Below, in pieces: positions 16,060 through 25,500 of a stretch of DNA of 64,000 bases (position 1 is the first letter of the stretch; the number at the start of each line of letters is the position of its first letter). The stretch covers positions 5,270,001 to 5,334,000 of the forward strand of contig NZ_CP034539.1 of the NCBI RefSeq assembly GCF_003963535.1. Direction: 5' to 3'. Source of the DNA: Streptomyces cyaneochromogenes. GTDB lineage: Bacteria > Actinomycetota > Actinomycetes > Streptomycetales > Streptomycetaceae. The position numbers were made by a program, and so were the translations under genes. A model generated the notes under the pieces. That model searched no databases and was not told the DNA's origin. It was given only the letters and a program-made list of their open reading frames with translations.

Positions 16060-16758
16060 ATGGCGCGAGAGACCTTGAACCGTGAACAGATCGTCCGGGC
16101 GGCGATCGAGCTGCTGGACGCCGAGGGCATCGACGGCCTGAGCATGCGCAAGCTCGGCCAGAAGCTGGGCTCGGCGGCCACGGCGATGTACTGGCACGTC
16201 GGCAACAAGGAGAACCTGCTGGTGCTCGCGGCCGACGAGGTGTGGAGCGAGGTCCGGCTGCCCGACGTCCCGGCGGTGGGCTGGCGGACGGCGGCGCGCG
16301 AGCTGATGTACGCCGCACGCGAGCTGTGCGACCGGCACCGCTGGCTGGTGCGCGTGATCACCACGTACGTCGGCTACAGCGACGGGATGGCCCGCTTCCA
16401 GGAGTGTGCGTACGAGACCTTCGAGACCGCCGGTTTCCGGGACGCGGACCTCGACTGGGCCGTGAGCACCCCGTTCATGTTCGTGACGGGGCTGGCCTTC
16501 ATGACCTCGACCGAGGCCGCCGAGGTCAAGGAACGCGCGTCGCGCAACCCGGCCGCGCAGTCGGAGGAGGAGGCCGCGGTCGTCGCGCAGGCCCAAGCCA
16601 TCGCGGCGAAGTACCCACGGCTGGCCGCCAGCGGGGAGGCGCAGGCGCGCCGCGGGGAGAGCTTCTCGGAGCAGGTCGACGAGGTCTTCGCGTTCGGCGT
16701 GCGGACGATCCTCGACGGGCTGGAGGCCCGACTGGGGGCACGCTCCGACTCCGTCTGA
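16060..16758 (+). CDS. TetR-family regulator of the DrrAB-like exporter
   Basis: 232 residues, ATG at 16060. An N-terminal helix-turn-helix (NREQIVRAAIELLDAEGIDGLSM, LGSAATAMYWHVGNKENLLVL) is followed by a TetR C-terminal ligand-binding domain of the class found in antibiotic-export repressors. Divergent from the ABC genes; the shared 150-bp region holds two inverted repeats and a half-site, so it probably represses both itself and the exporter. Ligand unknown. Confidence 0.92.
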   Translation: MARETLNREQIVRAAIELLDAEGIDGLSMRKLGQKLGSAATAMYWHVGNKENLLVLAADEVWSEVRLPDVPAVGWRTAARELMYAARELCDRHRWLVRVITTYVGYSDGMARFQECAYETFETAGFRDADLDWAVSTPFMFVTGLAFMTSTEAAEVKERASRNPAAQSEEEAAVVAQAQAIAAKYPRLAASGEAQARRGESFSEQVDEVFAFGVRTILDGLEARLGARSDSV

Positions 16759-16827
16759 GTGGAAGGGTGCGGGCCCCTCGCGTGGCGGGCCCCCGGCGCG
16801 GCCCCCGCTGCCGAAGGATCCGTACGC

Positions 16828-17112
16828 GTGGCACGCACCTTCGACGAACTGGTCGCCATGCAGCGCGCGGCCGACCAGGCGCACACCAGGGTGGAGGAGC
16901 TCCGGAGTCAGTACGGGCCGCCCGCCCACAGCCCGTGGACCGAGCTCCAGACCGACACGTACGAAACCGCGTGGCGGGCCTGGCGCGACCTCGCGCGCGA
17001 CGTCCAGACCGCGGTGACCGAATACGCGAAGGAGCAGGGCAGCTCGCGGGGCGAGGTCGAGGCGGACGTGAAGAAGGCCGTACGGCATCCGGAGCAGGGG
17101 ATCCAGCCGTAG
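16828..17112 (+). CDS. Small hypothetical cytoplasmic protein
   Basis: 94 residues from a GTG at 16828 with GAAGGA about 11 bases upstream. The protein is charged and helical, with Trp-rich segments (SPWTELQTDTYETAWRAWRD) and no membrane segment or signal. I do not recognise the family. It is co-directional with the TetR gene 69 bp upstream and is followed by a strong hairpin. Confidence 0.7.
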   Translation: MARTFDELVAMQRAADQAHTRVEELRSQYGPPAHSPWTELQTDTYETAWRAWRDLARDVQTAVTEYAKEQGSSRGEVEADVKKAVRHPEQGIQP

Positions 17113-17133
17113 TCGGATCAGCGGGGAAGTGGG

Positions 17134-17161
17134 GGGAGCAGGGGGAAGCGACCCTGCTCCC
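17134..17161 (+). terminator. Stem-loop terminator
   Basis: Perfect 10-bp arms gggagcaggg (17134-17143) and ccctgctccc (17152-17161) with an 8-base loop, 21 bases after the stop of the small hypothetical gene; no U-tract. Confidence 0.6.
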
Positions 17162-17345
17162 GCTGACGCCGACGGCCCGCGGGTTCGCCCGTATCGGCTG
17201 ATCGGCGGCGACGGGCCCCCGCACGGGTGGTGCACGTCGGCCGACCGGCCCGTACGGCCGAGCAACACACGCCACCTGCGCGAACGGGCCGTGAGAATCG
17301 CAGGCAGTGGTGTTGCCGACGCATGTGTGAGGAGCCCCGCCGACG

Positions 17346-18266
17346 ATGAGCAGGTCCTGGAAGACGACGGTTCTCGGGTCGCTCGCTGTCGCGGGCGTGG
17401 TGTCGATGACGGGGGTGTCGTACGGCGTGTCGTACGGCGCCGAGGGTCCGGCGGTGGCGGCGGTGATCTCGGTGGGGCCGTCCGGACCGGACGGTTCGGT
17501 CGGCTCGTCCGGCCCTGATCTGTGGGCGGCGGCGACGATCGAGCCCGGGCGGGAGGGGCGGGTCGAGGTCGGGGGCTACGAGGGGATGGGGCTGGGCGAG
17601 GGTTCCACGCTGACACTGACGGCGCCGACGGGGACGAGGGTGACGGGCATGCCGTTCGCCTCGCTCGGCTACCGGGGAGCGGTGGGGCAGGGCGGGGCCA
17701 CGGGGACGTACACGTTCACGGGGGCGTCAGGGGCGTCGGGAGCGGCTGGGGAGCCGGCGCCGGCGGGCGGCGACCCGGGCTCGGCATCCGATTCGCCGTC
17801 GGAGGCATGGAAGCGCCGTACGTTCCCCTTCGTCCTGTCGGTCGGCCCGGAGGCCGAACCCGGCACCAGGCTCCCCGACTGCGCCCTGGTCCTGCGGGAC
17901 GCGAAGGGCACCGTGCGGGAGAGGGGCACCTGCACCGTGACGGTCGGACTGCCCGTGCCGACCCTGTCCCGCCCCCAGTCGGGCGTCCCCGTGGACGCGC
18001 TGTCGAGGACGGTGGGCACGGCCTACCCGGGCGCCCAGATCACGGTCCGGGACGCGGCGGAGAACGAGGTCTGCTCGACCACCGCAGGACCCAACGGCAT
18101 CTGGCACTGCGTCCCCGCCCTCGCCCTCACCCCCGGCCCGGGCCGCCTGCAGGCGACGGCGACGATGAACGGCGTCAGCTCGACCAGCGAACAGATCGAC
18201 ATCACGGTGTCGGGCGCGCCCGAGGCTCAGGCGACGGACTCGCGCAAGTCGCGCCGGCCTCAGTAG
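17346..18266 (+). CDS. Secreted protein with C-terminal Ig/carboxypeptidase-regulatory-like domain
   Basis: 306 residues. Signal peptide about 1-27, a Gly/Ser/Pro-rich region, a beta-rich domain (GSTLTLTAPTGTRVTGMPF) interrupted by a low-complexity Gly/Ala insertion, then a C-terminal domain of Ig-like or carboxypeptidase-regulatory type (PVDALSRTVGTAYPGAQITV, CSTTAGPNGIWHCV). Likely extracytoplasmic and structural or adhesive; no catalytic residues seen. Its 3' end overlaps the convergent lipoprotein gene by 7 bp. Confidence 0.78.
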   Translation: MSRSWKTTVLGSLAVAGVVSMTGVSYGVSYGAEGPAVAAVISVGPSGPDGSVGSSGPDLWAAATIEPGREGRVEVGGYEGMGLGEGSTLTLTAPTGTRVTGMPFASLGYRGAVGQGGATGTYTFTGASGASGAAGEPAPAGGDPGSASDSPSEAWKRRTFPFVLSVGPEAEPGTRLPDCALVLRDAKGTVRERGTCTVTVGLPVPTLSRPQSGVPVDALSRTVGTAYPGAQITVRDAAENEVCSTTAGPNGIWHCVPALALTPGPGRLQATATMNGVSSTSEQIDITVSGAPEAQATDSRKSRRPQ

Positions 18267-18718
18267 CGCACGGCCCTCGCCACCTCCGCCCGCACCTCGC
18301 CGCCCAGGTCGCGGGTGCTGCGGCCGGTGGCCGTCCCCGTCTCGCCCGCCGGTACGTCGGACACGGTCACCACGGTGGCGTCCAGGAAGTTGCCGTCCTC
18401 GTCGCGGAAGTTGATCTGTACGGCGAAGGACCGGGTCGAGTCGGTCGTGTTGTCCGCGGTGACCTCCACGGTCGTACGGCCGTCCGAGTCGGTCTTCGGC
18501 GCGCCCAGTTTCACCGCGTCCTTGGCGTCGATGCCGCCCTGGATGTCGTCCAGTTGGCGGCCCGCCTCCGCGGTCGCCGAGGCGAAGGCCGATGCCGCTC
18601 TGCTGGCCACGGAGGAGGGGGTGTCGTCCTCGCCGCACGCCGTGAGGAGGGCGGCGGCCAGTGCGGCGGTCGTCGTGAGTATCGTGGTCGTCGTCCACCG
18701 CGTTCGGTGACCGGGCAT
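18260..18718 (-). CDS. Lipoprotein with an FxLYD-type beta domain
   Basis: 152 residues; lipobox LLTAC with Cys28. A helical segment (VASRAASAFASATAEAGRQLDDI) precedes a beta domain VEVTADNTTDSTRSFAVQINFRD, DATVVTVSDVPAGETGTATG typical of FxLYD domains in Gram-positive lipoproteins. Membrane-anchored outside the cell. Function unknown. Confidence 0.82.
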   Translation of the reverse strand: MPGHRTRWTTTTILTTTAALAAALLTACGEDDTPSSVASRAASAFASATAEAGRQLDDIQGGIDAKDAVKLGAPKTDSDGRTTVEVTADNTTDSTRSFAVQINFRDEDGNFLDATVVTVSDVPAGETGTATGRSTRDLGGEVRAEVARAVRY

Positions 18719-18917
18719 GGCGCCTCCAGCGGGTGCGTTCCGTGCGCGTCGGGACCTGACTGTCCCCTCCGGGCTCCTCCAGTGAAGTTCGGTGAGCCCG
18801 AGCCCGCACTCCGGCCGTCACCCGTTCGGCCCTCCCCCGTGGTGACCGCCCCCGCCCCAACCCATCGTCGAACCGACCGCAGAACACGCGAGAAGCGAGA
18901 AGTGGGGTACGGCAACC

Positions 18918-19475
18918 ATGAGCCAGCAGCAGTCCCAGCCGCAGCCGCAGTCGCAGCCGCAGTCACAGGCGACCGACGCGGCGCACAGCCGCCCCGGAGC
19001 CCCCGGCCCCACCCCCGCACCGGGCCCCACCGGCGGCCCGCGGCCCGCGCCCGCCGTCCCCGGCTGGGTCACCGGCGGACTCGTCTTCGCGGGTGTGCTG
19101 ATGCTGGTGAACGGCCTGCTGGCGGTCCTGCAGGGCATCTCCGCGATCGCCGAGGACGACGTCTACGGCAGTGTCGGCGACTACGTCTTCGGGATGAGCC
19201 TCACGGGCTGGGGCTGGACGCTGCTCGTCCTCGGCGTCGTCGTGGCCGCGGTCGGCTACGGCATCCTCAAGGGGGCCTGGTGGGCGCGGATCACCGGCAT
19301 CTTCGTGGCGTCACTGAGCATGGTGCTCCACTTTCTCTTCCTGCCGTACACGCCGGTGTGGTCGGTGATCATGGTCGGCATCGACTTCTTCGTGATCCTG
19401 GCCCTGGCCACGGCGCAGGACATCTCGGAGTCGACCAGCGCTTCGACGCGCGAGAACGCCTCAGCAGGTCGTTGA
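18918..19475 (+). CDS. DUF7144 family membrane protein
   Basis: 185 residues. A Gln/Pro-rich disordered N-terminus (QQQSQPQPQSQPQSQ) to about residue 50 is followed by four transmembrane helices: WVTGGLVFAGVLMLVNGLLA, GWTLLVLGVVVAAVGYGIL, ITGIFVASLSMVLHFLFL and VIMVGIDFFVILALA. The pattern matches small actinobacterial DUF7144 proteins of unknown role. The Gln/Pro tail comes from a short tandem repeat. Convergent with the DUF6479 gene. Confidence 0.85.
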   Translation: MSQQQSQPQPQSQPQSQATDAAHSRPGAPGPTPAPGPTGGPRPAPAVPGWVTGGLVFAGVLMLVNGLLAVLQGISAIAEDDVYGSVGDYVFGMSLTGWGWTLLVLGVVVAAVGYGILKGAWWARITGIFVASLSMVLHFLFLPYTPVWSVIMVGIDFFVILALATAQDISESTSASTRENASAGR

Positions 19476-19533
19476 TCCTGGCCGGGTCCTTACGGCCGTT
19501 CAGCTCGGCCAGCAGGTCGTCGGGGCATGCGCC

Positions 19534-19603
19534 CCCTGTCCGGACCCGTGCACGGATTTGAACGGCTCTGATTCGCGCAGCCATGCACGTCGTCCGGACA
19601 GGG
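19534..19603. terminator. 70-bp nested hairpin between convergent genes
   Basis: Outer arms ccctgtccgga (19534-19544) and tccggacaggg (19593-19603) pair perfectly. Inside them cgtgca (19547-19552) pairs with tgcacg (19584-19589). It sits in the 171-bp gap between the genes ending at 19475 (+) and 19647 (-), so it probably terminates both; a small mobile-element remnant is the alternative. Confidence 0.55.
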
Positions 19604-19646
19604 TGACATCACGCAGCCGGTCCCCGCGCCGCAATTTCCCGGCGGC

Positions 19647-20015
19647 TCAGGCGTGTCCGATACCGCCGCCGCCGAAGGAACCGCTCTTGCCCGGCAGCCA
19701 CCGCTTGCGGTGCTGGTCCTCGCTGCGCTTGCTGCCCGCGTGGTGCAGCTCGTGCGGCAGGAGCCGTTCCCTGCCCGTCGCGTGCGGCACCTCGTCCGGC
19801 TCCCGTATCTCCCGGATCTCATGGACCGCGCCGGTCTCGGGGAGGTGCGGCTGCTCGTCGGCCTTGGGCCGGGGCAGTTCTCGGTCCCGGACCCGCATGC
19901 CGAACTGAACGGCCCAGACCAGGGCGCCGGCGATGAACAGGCCACCCACGAAGGCGGCGATCACGTTGAGTACTTCACTCGACGTGGCCGCTAGTACAAA
20001 CGTCGTCGTACTCAT
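19647..20015 (-). CDS. DUF6479 family membrane protein
   Basis: 122 residues. One N-terminal transmembrane helix (VLNVIAAFVGGLFIAGALVWAV) is followed by a charged cytoplasmic tail ending in a Gly-rich segment (SFGGGGIGHA). This matches the short DUF6479 proteins widespread in Streptomyces. A GATAAT box about ten bases before the ATG suggests a leaderless transcript. Role unknown. Confidence 0.85.
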   Translation of the reverse strand: MSTTTFVLAATSSEVLNVIAAFVGGLFIAGALVWAVQFGMRVRDRELPRPKADEQPHLPETGAVHEIREIREPDEVPHATGRERLLPHELHHAGSKRSEDQHRKRWLPGKSGSFGGGGIGHA

Positions 20016-20115
20016 GCCCTAATTATCACCGAAACGGGCGAATGGGCTCCCTGTAGGGGTGACCGGATTGTCTACGCGCGTTGCGTATGCCGCAGGGCCT
20101 GGCCCGAGCTCTCAC

Positions 20116-20568
20116 TCACCCCTCATCCACCCCCTCACGCACCCCTTCACCCAGCTCCGTGAACAGCGTCAACTGCAGGGCGCCGGGCGCTTCGAGGCGT
20201 GAGTTGAGGGAGTTCCAGGGCGTCCGTGTGGGCTCCGCGACGACCTCGGCTCCGGCGGCGGCCAGCCTGGCCGTGACGGCCCTCGAGTCGTCCACCTGGA
20301 AGGCGACCCGGATGTGGCCGGCGACCCGTCGGCCGACCTCGACCTCGTCGATGAACTCGGCGTGGTTCGGGTCGGTCAGCTCCAGGGTGGCCCGGCCGGC
20401 GTCGAGGATCGTGACCCGGCCGTCGGGCGAGGAGAACGCGCCCCGCTCGGGGAGGCCGAGCTCGTCCCGGTAGAAGCGCAGCGCCTCGTCGTAGTCGGCC
20501 GCGGTGACGACCAGGCGGAGTTCGTGGACGCGTACGGGGTGCTGTTCGGCCGGTCCTGCGTCGGACAT
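20116..20568 (-). CDS. VOC (glyoxalase/bleomycin-resistance fold) family protein
   Basis: 150 residues. Two beta-alpha-beta-beta-beta modules: VHELRLVVTAADYDEALRFY with the Glu-rich motif ATLELTDPNHAEF, then HIRVAFQVDD and the AAAGAEVV.EPTRTPW segment. Metal ligands expected from the fold (His/Glu in strands) are partly present, so it may be a lyase-like or binding protein. Substrate unknown; stands alone. Confidence 0.88.
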   Translation of the reverse strand: MSDAGPAEQHPVRVHELRLVVTAADYDEALRFYRDELGLPERGAFSSPDGRVTILDAGRATLELTDPNHAEFIDEVEVGRRVAGHIRVAFQVDDSRAVTARLAAAGAEVVAEPTRTPWNSLNSRLEAPGALQLTLFTELGEGVREGVDEG

Positions 20569-20650
20569 GTACGGCTCCTCTTCGGGTCTTCGGCTTGTCG
20601 GTGGTCGTGAGGTGAACCCGGGCGGCGGGGCGGGTGATTCCCCGGGAGGG

Positions 20651-20765
20651 TTTTTCGCCCCGCCGCCCCTACCCGTCCCGTCCTTGAAGGGGTGCTGCCC
20701 CTTCGACCCCGCCAGGGGGCTCTGCCCCCTGGACCCCCGCTCCTCAAACGCCGGAGGGGCTGAAT
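20651..20765. repeat. Dispersed Streptomyces intergenic repeat
   Basis: The block holds the runs ttttt-cgccccgccgcccc, tccttgaaggggtgctgcccc, agggggctctgccccctgg and gctcctcaaacgccgg in the order I recognise from a highly repeated intergenic element in many Streptomyces genomes. It contains two GC-rich hairpins. It occupies much of the 337-bp gap 20569-20905; the rest shows no gene. Confidence 0.75.
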
Positions 20766-20905
20766 GTCGCCGGCGGCGCTGAATTCGGGGACGCCTCTTC
20801 AGGCCCGGGGCGGGTTGTGACGGGTGCCGGGCGGCGGCCCGTAGGGGCCGACCGGATGTCGGTGTGCCCCGGTCCGCCGCCCGTTGCCCGTTGCCCGCCG
20901 GAGCG

Positions 20906-21562
20906 TCAGCCGCCGTTCTTGCCGAGCAGCTTGTTCATCTCCTTGATCTCGGCGGTCTGGGCGGTGATGACCGCGTCGGCCAGTTCGGTCGCCGGGTTGT
21001 ACCGGCCCTTCGCCTTCTCGGTCTCGGCCATCTCCACGGCGCCTTCGTGGTGCTCGACCATCATGGTCAGGAACATGGTGTCGAAGTCCTTGCCGGAGGC
21101 CTTCGACAGCTTGTCCATGTCCGCCGGGTCCATCATTCCGGCCATGCCGGAGCCGCCCGAGTGACCGGAGTGGTCCATGCCGGGGGTGGCCGCCGGGACG
21201 TCCTCGCCCCAGGCCTTCAGCCAGCCGGACATGGTCCGGATCTCCGGGTCCTGCGCCTTCTGGACGCGCGCGGCGAGGTCCTTGACCTGTGCCGAGGAGG
21301 CGCGGTCGGCGGCCAGTTCGGCCATCTCCAGGGCCTGCTGGTGGTGCGGGATCATGCCCTGCGCGAAGGAGACGTCCTGGTCGTTGTGGGCGCCGGCCGG
21401 GGCGCCCGTGGCGGAGGCGTCCGCGCTCGCCGACGGCGACTTGTGCGTGCCGGAGGCGTCGTGCCCGCCGTCGTCACCGCCACAGGCGGCGAGGACGAGG
21501 GCGGCGGTGGTGGCCGTCGCGGCCAGGGCGGCGCGACGGATCAGGGTACGGGTACTGGTCAT
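20906..21562 (-). CDS. DUF305 lipoprotein (His-pair protein)
   Basis: 218 residues from the ATG at 21562 with an AGGAG upstream. Lipobox LVLAAC (Cys27). The DUF305 domain shows the paired-histidine motifs FAQGMIPHHQQALEMA and MMVEHHEGAVEMA separated by a helix and a Met/His/Gly-rich loop (MDHSGHSGGSGMAGMM). These histidines resemble metal-binding ferritin-like sites; copper or other metal handling is a reasonable inference. The DUF6153 gene lies upstream in the same orientation, as is often seen. Confidence 0.9.
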   Translation of the reverse strand: MTSTRTLIRRAALAATATTAALVLAACGGDDGGHDASGTHKSPSASADASATGAPAGAHNDQDVSFAQGMIPHHQQALEMAELAADRASSAQVKDLAARVQKAQDPEIRTMSGWLKAWGEDVPAATPGMDHSGHSGGSGMAGMMDPADMDKLSKASGKDFDTMFLTMMVEHHEGAVEMAETEKAKGRYNPATELADAVITAQTAEIKEMNKLLGKNGG

Positions 21563-21699
21563 GCTGGTAACTCCTGCGAAGTACGTGACGTGCCGCGGCC
21601 TCGCGGGGCGGCGCGGCATGGGCATGGCTGAGCGCCGTGTGCCCGTACGCCCGTACTCCCCCGGTCGGGGAACGGGGACGGGGACGGCTCGGCCTTGTC

Positions 21700-22128
21700 C
21701 TAGGTCCGCAGGATCTGTAGTTCGGCCAGTGAGGGTGGCGCGCGCCCGCCCTCCGGTGCGGCGGCCACGGAACGGCCGTCGAGATCGCCGGAGACGGCGT
21801 TTCCGGCCGGATCGGGCAGCAGGGCCGGCAGTACGGGTCCCGTGCCGACGGCGCCGGAGGCGCAGGTCGGGTCGGCGTGCTGTGCGTGTCCGCCGCCCGT
21901 GGTGCCGCCGTGGCACACGGTCTCGTCGGCCGTGCCCGGCATGTGGGCGGCGGCCATGGCGCGCGCGTGGGCGTGATGGGACGAGGTGGAGGCGGCGGCG
22001 ACCACGTTGCCGGGCCCGAGGGCGTGCATCCCGAACAGCCCGGCGAGGAGCCCGAGCAGCAGAAGCATGCGCCACGGCCCCGTCATCGGGAGCCGAGGCG
22101 CACGGCGGTGCTGTGCACGGGCTGTCAC
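21700..22128 (-). CDS. DUF6153 family membrane protein
   Basis: 142 residues. One N-terminal membrane segment (MLLLLGLLAGLFGMHALGP), then a His/Cys-rich extracytoplasmic region (SSHHAHARAMAAAH, VCHGG, HAQHADPTCASG) and the conserved C-terminal LQILRT. The His/Cys content and the neighbouring DUF305 gene suggest metal exposure at the membrane, but no function is established. Confidence 0.85.
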   Translation of the reverse strand: MTARAQHRRAPRLPMTGPWRMLLLLGLLAGLFGMHALGPGNVVAAASTSSHHAHARAMAAAHMPGTADETVCHGGTTGGGHAQHADPTCASGAVGTGPVLPALLPDPAGNAVSGDLDGRSVAAAPEGGRAPPSLAELQILRT

Positions 22129-22196
22129 GCCCTCATCGTACGTATGCCGTCGGCGACCGACTCACCAGGTGACCGGCCGCACACATCGCGGTCCGC

Positions 22197-22295
22197 TCAC
22201 CACGTCACCGGCAGCGCGTGGAGGCCGTAGATCACCGCGTCGTGCTTGAAGGGGAGCTCGGCGAGCTCGGCGGCGACGCGCAGGGTGGGCACGTC
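22197..22295 (-). pseudogene. Cytochrome P450 C-terminal remnant
   Basis: Only the last ~33 codons remain, translating as [17 protein letters not shown] then [13 protein letters not shown] and stop, the typical C-terminus of actinobacterial P450s after the heme-ligand region. The remaining ~370 codons are missing; the sequence switches abruptly to transposase sequence at about 22295. Confidence 0.7.
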
Positions 22296-22298
22296 ACC

Positions 22299-22421
22299 GA
22301 CCTGTCCCGGCACAGCAGGGACGACCTCGATGCGGTCGCCGCCGAACTCAACAGCCGCCCACGCAAAACGCTCGGCTGGGAAACCCCAGCCGAGCGCCTG
22401 CATAAACTGCTCACGGCCTGA
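22299..22421 (+). mobile_element. IS30-family transposase 3' remnant
   Basis: The frame reads [37 protein letters not shown] and stop, the C-terminus of IS30-family DDE transposases. About 300 N-terminal codons are missing. The following gtgttgcaacgaccc (about 22435-22449) resembles the outer end of these elements. Fused tail to tail with the P450 remnant. Confidence 0.75.
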
Positions 22422-22525
22422 TCAACACGACCGCGTGTTGCAACGACCCATGGAATCCGCCCTGGAGCCGGGCCTCTCTGCCTGGTCGCTGTCCTGCTGG
22501 TTGTTTCCCGCGCCGGCTGCTTGTC

Positions 22526-25500
22526 CTACACGACGGCCTTGTAGCCCTGCCAGCCCGTGGCGATCCGCGTGCGGCTGCCGAACGACCCCTTGCCGTCGCC
22601 GTTGTTGCGCCAGACGTTGCCCGAGGTGTCCCGGGAGACGAGATCCGCCCGGCCGTCACCGGTGAAGTCGCCGACGCCGACCACGGCGTTGTAGGAGGCA
22701 CCCCAGTCGTCGAGGACCTTGACGCGCGCCTTGAAGCCGCCCGTGCTCGTGGTGTTCGCCTCGTAGCGCCAGAGCTCGTTGGACTTGTCCTGGGCGAGGA
22801 GGTCGCCGCGGCCGTCGCCGTTCAGGTCGCCGGCGCCGATGATCTTCTTGTAGCCGGTCCAGCGAGAGGCGATCTTGACGCGGGCGGACAGCGTTCCGGT
22901 GCCGGTGCCCTTGAAGAGGTAGACGTCCCCGGTGGACGCCTGACGCGCGATCAGATCGGGACGCCGGTCGCCGTTGACGTCGCCGGGCGAGGTCAGGATG
23001 TCGTACGCGTTCCAGCCGGAGGTGCCGAGCGAGGTGTACGGCGTCGAGGGCGTCGGCGCCGTGCCGCAAGCCGGGCGGTAGGCGCGCAGGGCGCCGCTGC
23101 TCAGCCGGACCAGGACGTCGTTGCAGCGGTCGCCGTCGAGGTCGCCGAACGGCACGAACTTCGCGGTCGTGGACCAGCCGGAGCCGGAGACCTTGCTGCC
23201 CAGCGTGCCCGTTCCGGTGCCGCGCTGGATGGTGAGCGCGCCGGAGGAGTTGAGGGTCAGGACGTCACCCACGCCGTCGCTGCCGGCGTGGTCGCGCGGT
23301 GCCGCCGACCCGGCCGTCACCTTCACGGTGCCGGTGCGGGAGAGGGCGGCGCCCTGGCCGTCGGCGGGCTGGGCGGTGAGCGTCCAGGTGTAGGTGCCGT
23401 TGGCGACGAGGCGGCCCGCGGAGTCCTTGCCGTCCCAGGCGGCCTTCAGCAGACCGCGGGCGGACGAGCCGGAGAGGGTCCGGACGGTCGAGCCGGACGC
23501 CTTGTCGCGGACGGCGACCGTCCAGGAGGCGGCGGGCTTCGACAGCCACCAGGTGCCCGAGAAGCCCGCGGATCCGGCGGTGACCGTGGAGTCGATCGCG
23601 GTGAGCGCGGAGGCCGGGACGCCGGTCGGCACGAGGTGGACGCGCTGCGCCTCGTCGGCGTAGGCGACGCCGCCGCCGAAGCGGTCGACGGTCCAGCGGG
23701 CACCCGCCGTGAGGTTGTCCCGCCCGAGTTCGGTCCAGTCCGCGAGCTTGTGGCTCGGCAGGTCCAAGTGACTTCCGCTGGACGGCAGTCCGTTGTGCAG
23801 GTCGATGAGGGTCAGCCCGCTGATCGACTGGACACCGTCGACGCGCTGGACGAGGTAGCCGTCGCCGAGCAGGACCCTGCCGTCCGGGGCGGTGGCGGTG
23901 CGCTTCGCCGTACGGTCGTACACGCCCGAGCCTTGGACAGACCCCCAGTTGTCCACACACGTCCAGTAGACCCAGCGACCCACGGCCTGGAGATCGGACG
24001 GGGTGCAGCCGTTGCGGGTGGTGAACGACTCCACGACGCTGCCGGACGGGAGCCGGGTGGCCGTGACCTTGCCTCCCGTGGCCGCGCCGCTCCACAGGGT
24101 GTCCCCCCAGACGGCGGCGGCGACCCGGTCGCGCTTCTGGAGAACCTTCGGCGCCGTCCCGTCGACGGGGAACTCGGCGATGTACTGCGAGTCGGAGGAG
24201 GCACCGTCGACGATCGCGTACCGCCCGGAGAGGGCCTTGAGTTCCGGGGTGCTGTCGCCGGTGTCGAGGGCCGGACCCCACGGGGCGGTGCCGTTGGTGC
24301 GCAGGACGGTCAGACCGGATTCGGAGGCGTTGCGGCGGCCGTGGCGGCCGGTGCCGTCGGCGAGCAGACGGCCGCCGTCCCTTCCGCTGACGAGCCCGTC
24401 CACGCTGGTCCTGGCCACGCTCGGCGTGCTGCCCGGGGTGAGCCAGGTGCTGCGATAGGCGCCGACGATCGTGTCCGGCTCGTACAGCGTGCTGTTGTCG
24501 GACGTGGTGAGGATGCCGTTGCCGATCGACAGACCGCGGATCCCCGCGGGCATCGGCTGTACGGCGGTCACCCGGGTGCGGGCGACCGAGCCGTCGGCGC
24601 CCTGGGCGACGCGGTACACGCCCCAGTCGAGGTCGCCCCGGTCGACGTACTTCTCGGCGCCCGCCACGAGGACGGAGCCGTCCGGCGCCTGGACGATCTG
24701 GTGGGCTGCCGGGTCCATGACCTCGGTCATGCCGGTGTCGGTACCGTCGGAATCGAGGGCCCACAGGGGCTGGCCCCGGTACATGTTGTTGCCGGGCCAC
24801 ACCGGTTCCACGCCGAGCAGCCTGTCGCCGACGATGCCGTACGCGGCCTCGTGGGTCAGGGACGCCGTGTCGAAGGTACGGGGCGCGGCGGACAGGTCGG
24901 CGCGGTCGTACACGTCCGCCTTGCCACGCCCGGGCCGCAGCCGCAGCACCGAGTCGGCGCCCAGCCGGAAGCCTGCCACCTCCCAGGTGTCCGTGGCGTC
25001 GACCCGGTCGGGCAGCGCGCCGAACACTCCGGTGGCGAGGTCGACGATGCCCCAGTGACTGTGGCTGTCCTCGCTGTCGCCAGTGCTGTAGCGGACGATG
25101 ACGGACCGTGCGTCGCCGTCCTCCACCCGGATGTCGCCCGCACCGTCCGGGAGCCCGGTGACGGGCGTCTCGGTGACCCCGCCCCCGTCGTTGACGCGCC
25201 GCAGCTGGTAGGCGTTCGGGTTCCCGTTGACCCCGCCGGTGCTGGTCAGGACGGTGTCGCCGAAAGTGCCCTGGTAGGTGTGGTACTCGGGCACCGGCAC
25301 CACGCTCGTGCCGCCCGAGGCGCCCGCGCCCTGGAGGAGGGTGACCTGGTGGTCCTCCTCGGAGTACAGGGCGACGGTGTCGGAACCGTCACCGTAGTAG
25401 CCGGTCTGGAAGGACGCGGCCTCCTGGAAATAGCCGCTGTCGATGTCGTACTGGACGGGGACCTCCAGCCGCTGCTCCAGCGCGGTCGTGGTGCCGGTCG

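Noticed and set aside
19369-19584. 71-codon minus ORF spanning the end of the DUF7144 gene
   Set aside because: Part of it (CPDDLLAELNGRKDPARINDLL) looks protein-like, but most overlaps an intact gene antisense and the 70-bp hairpin. I could not support a gene.
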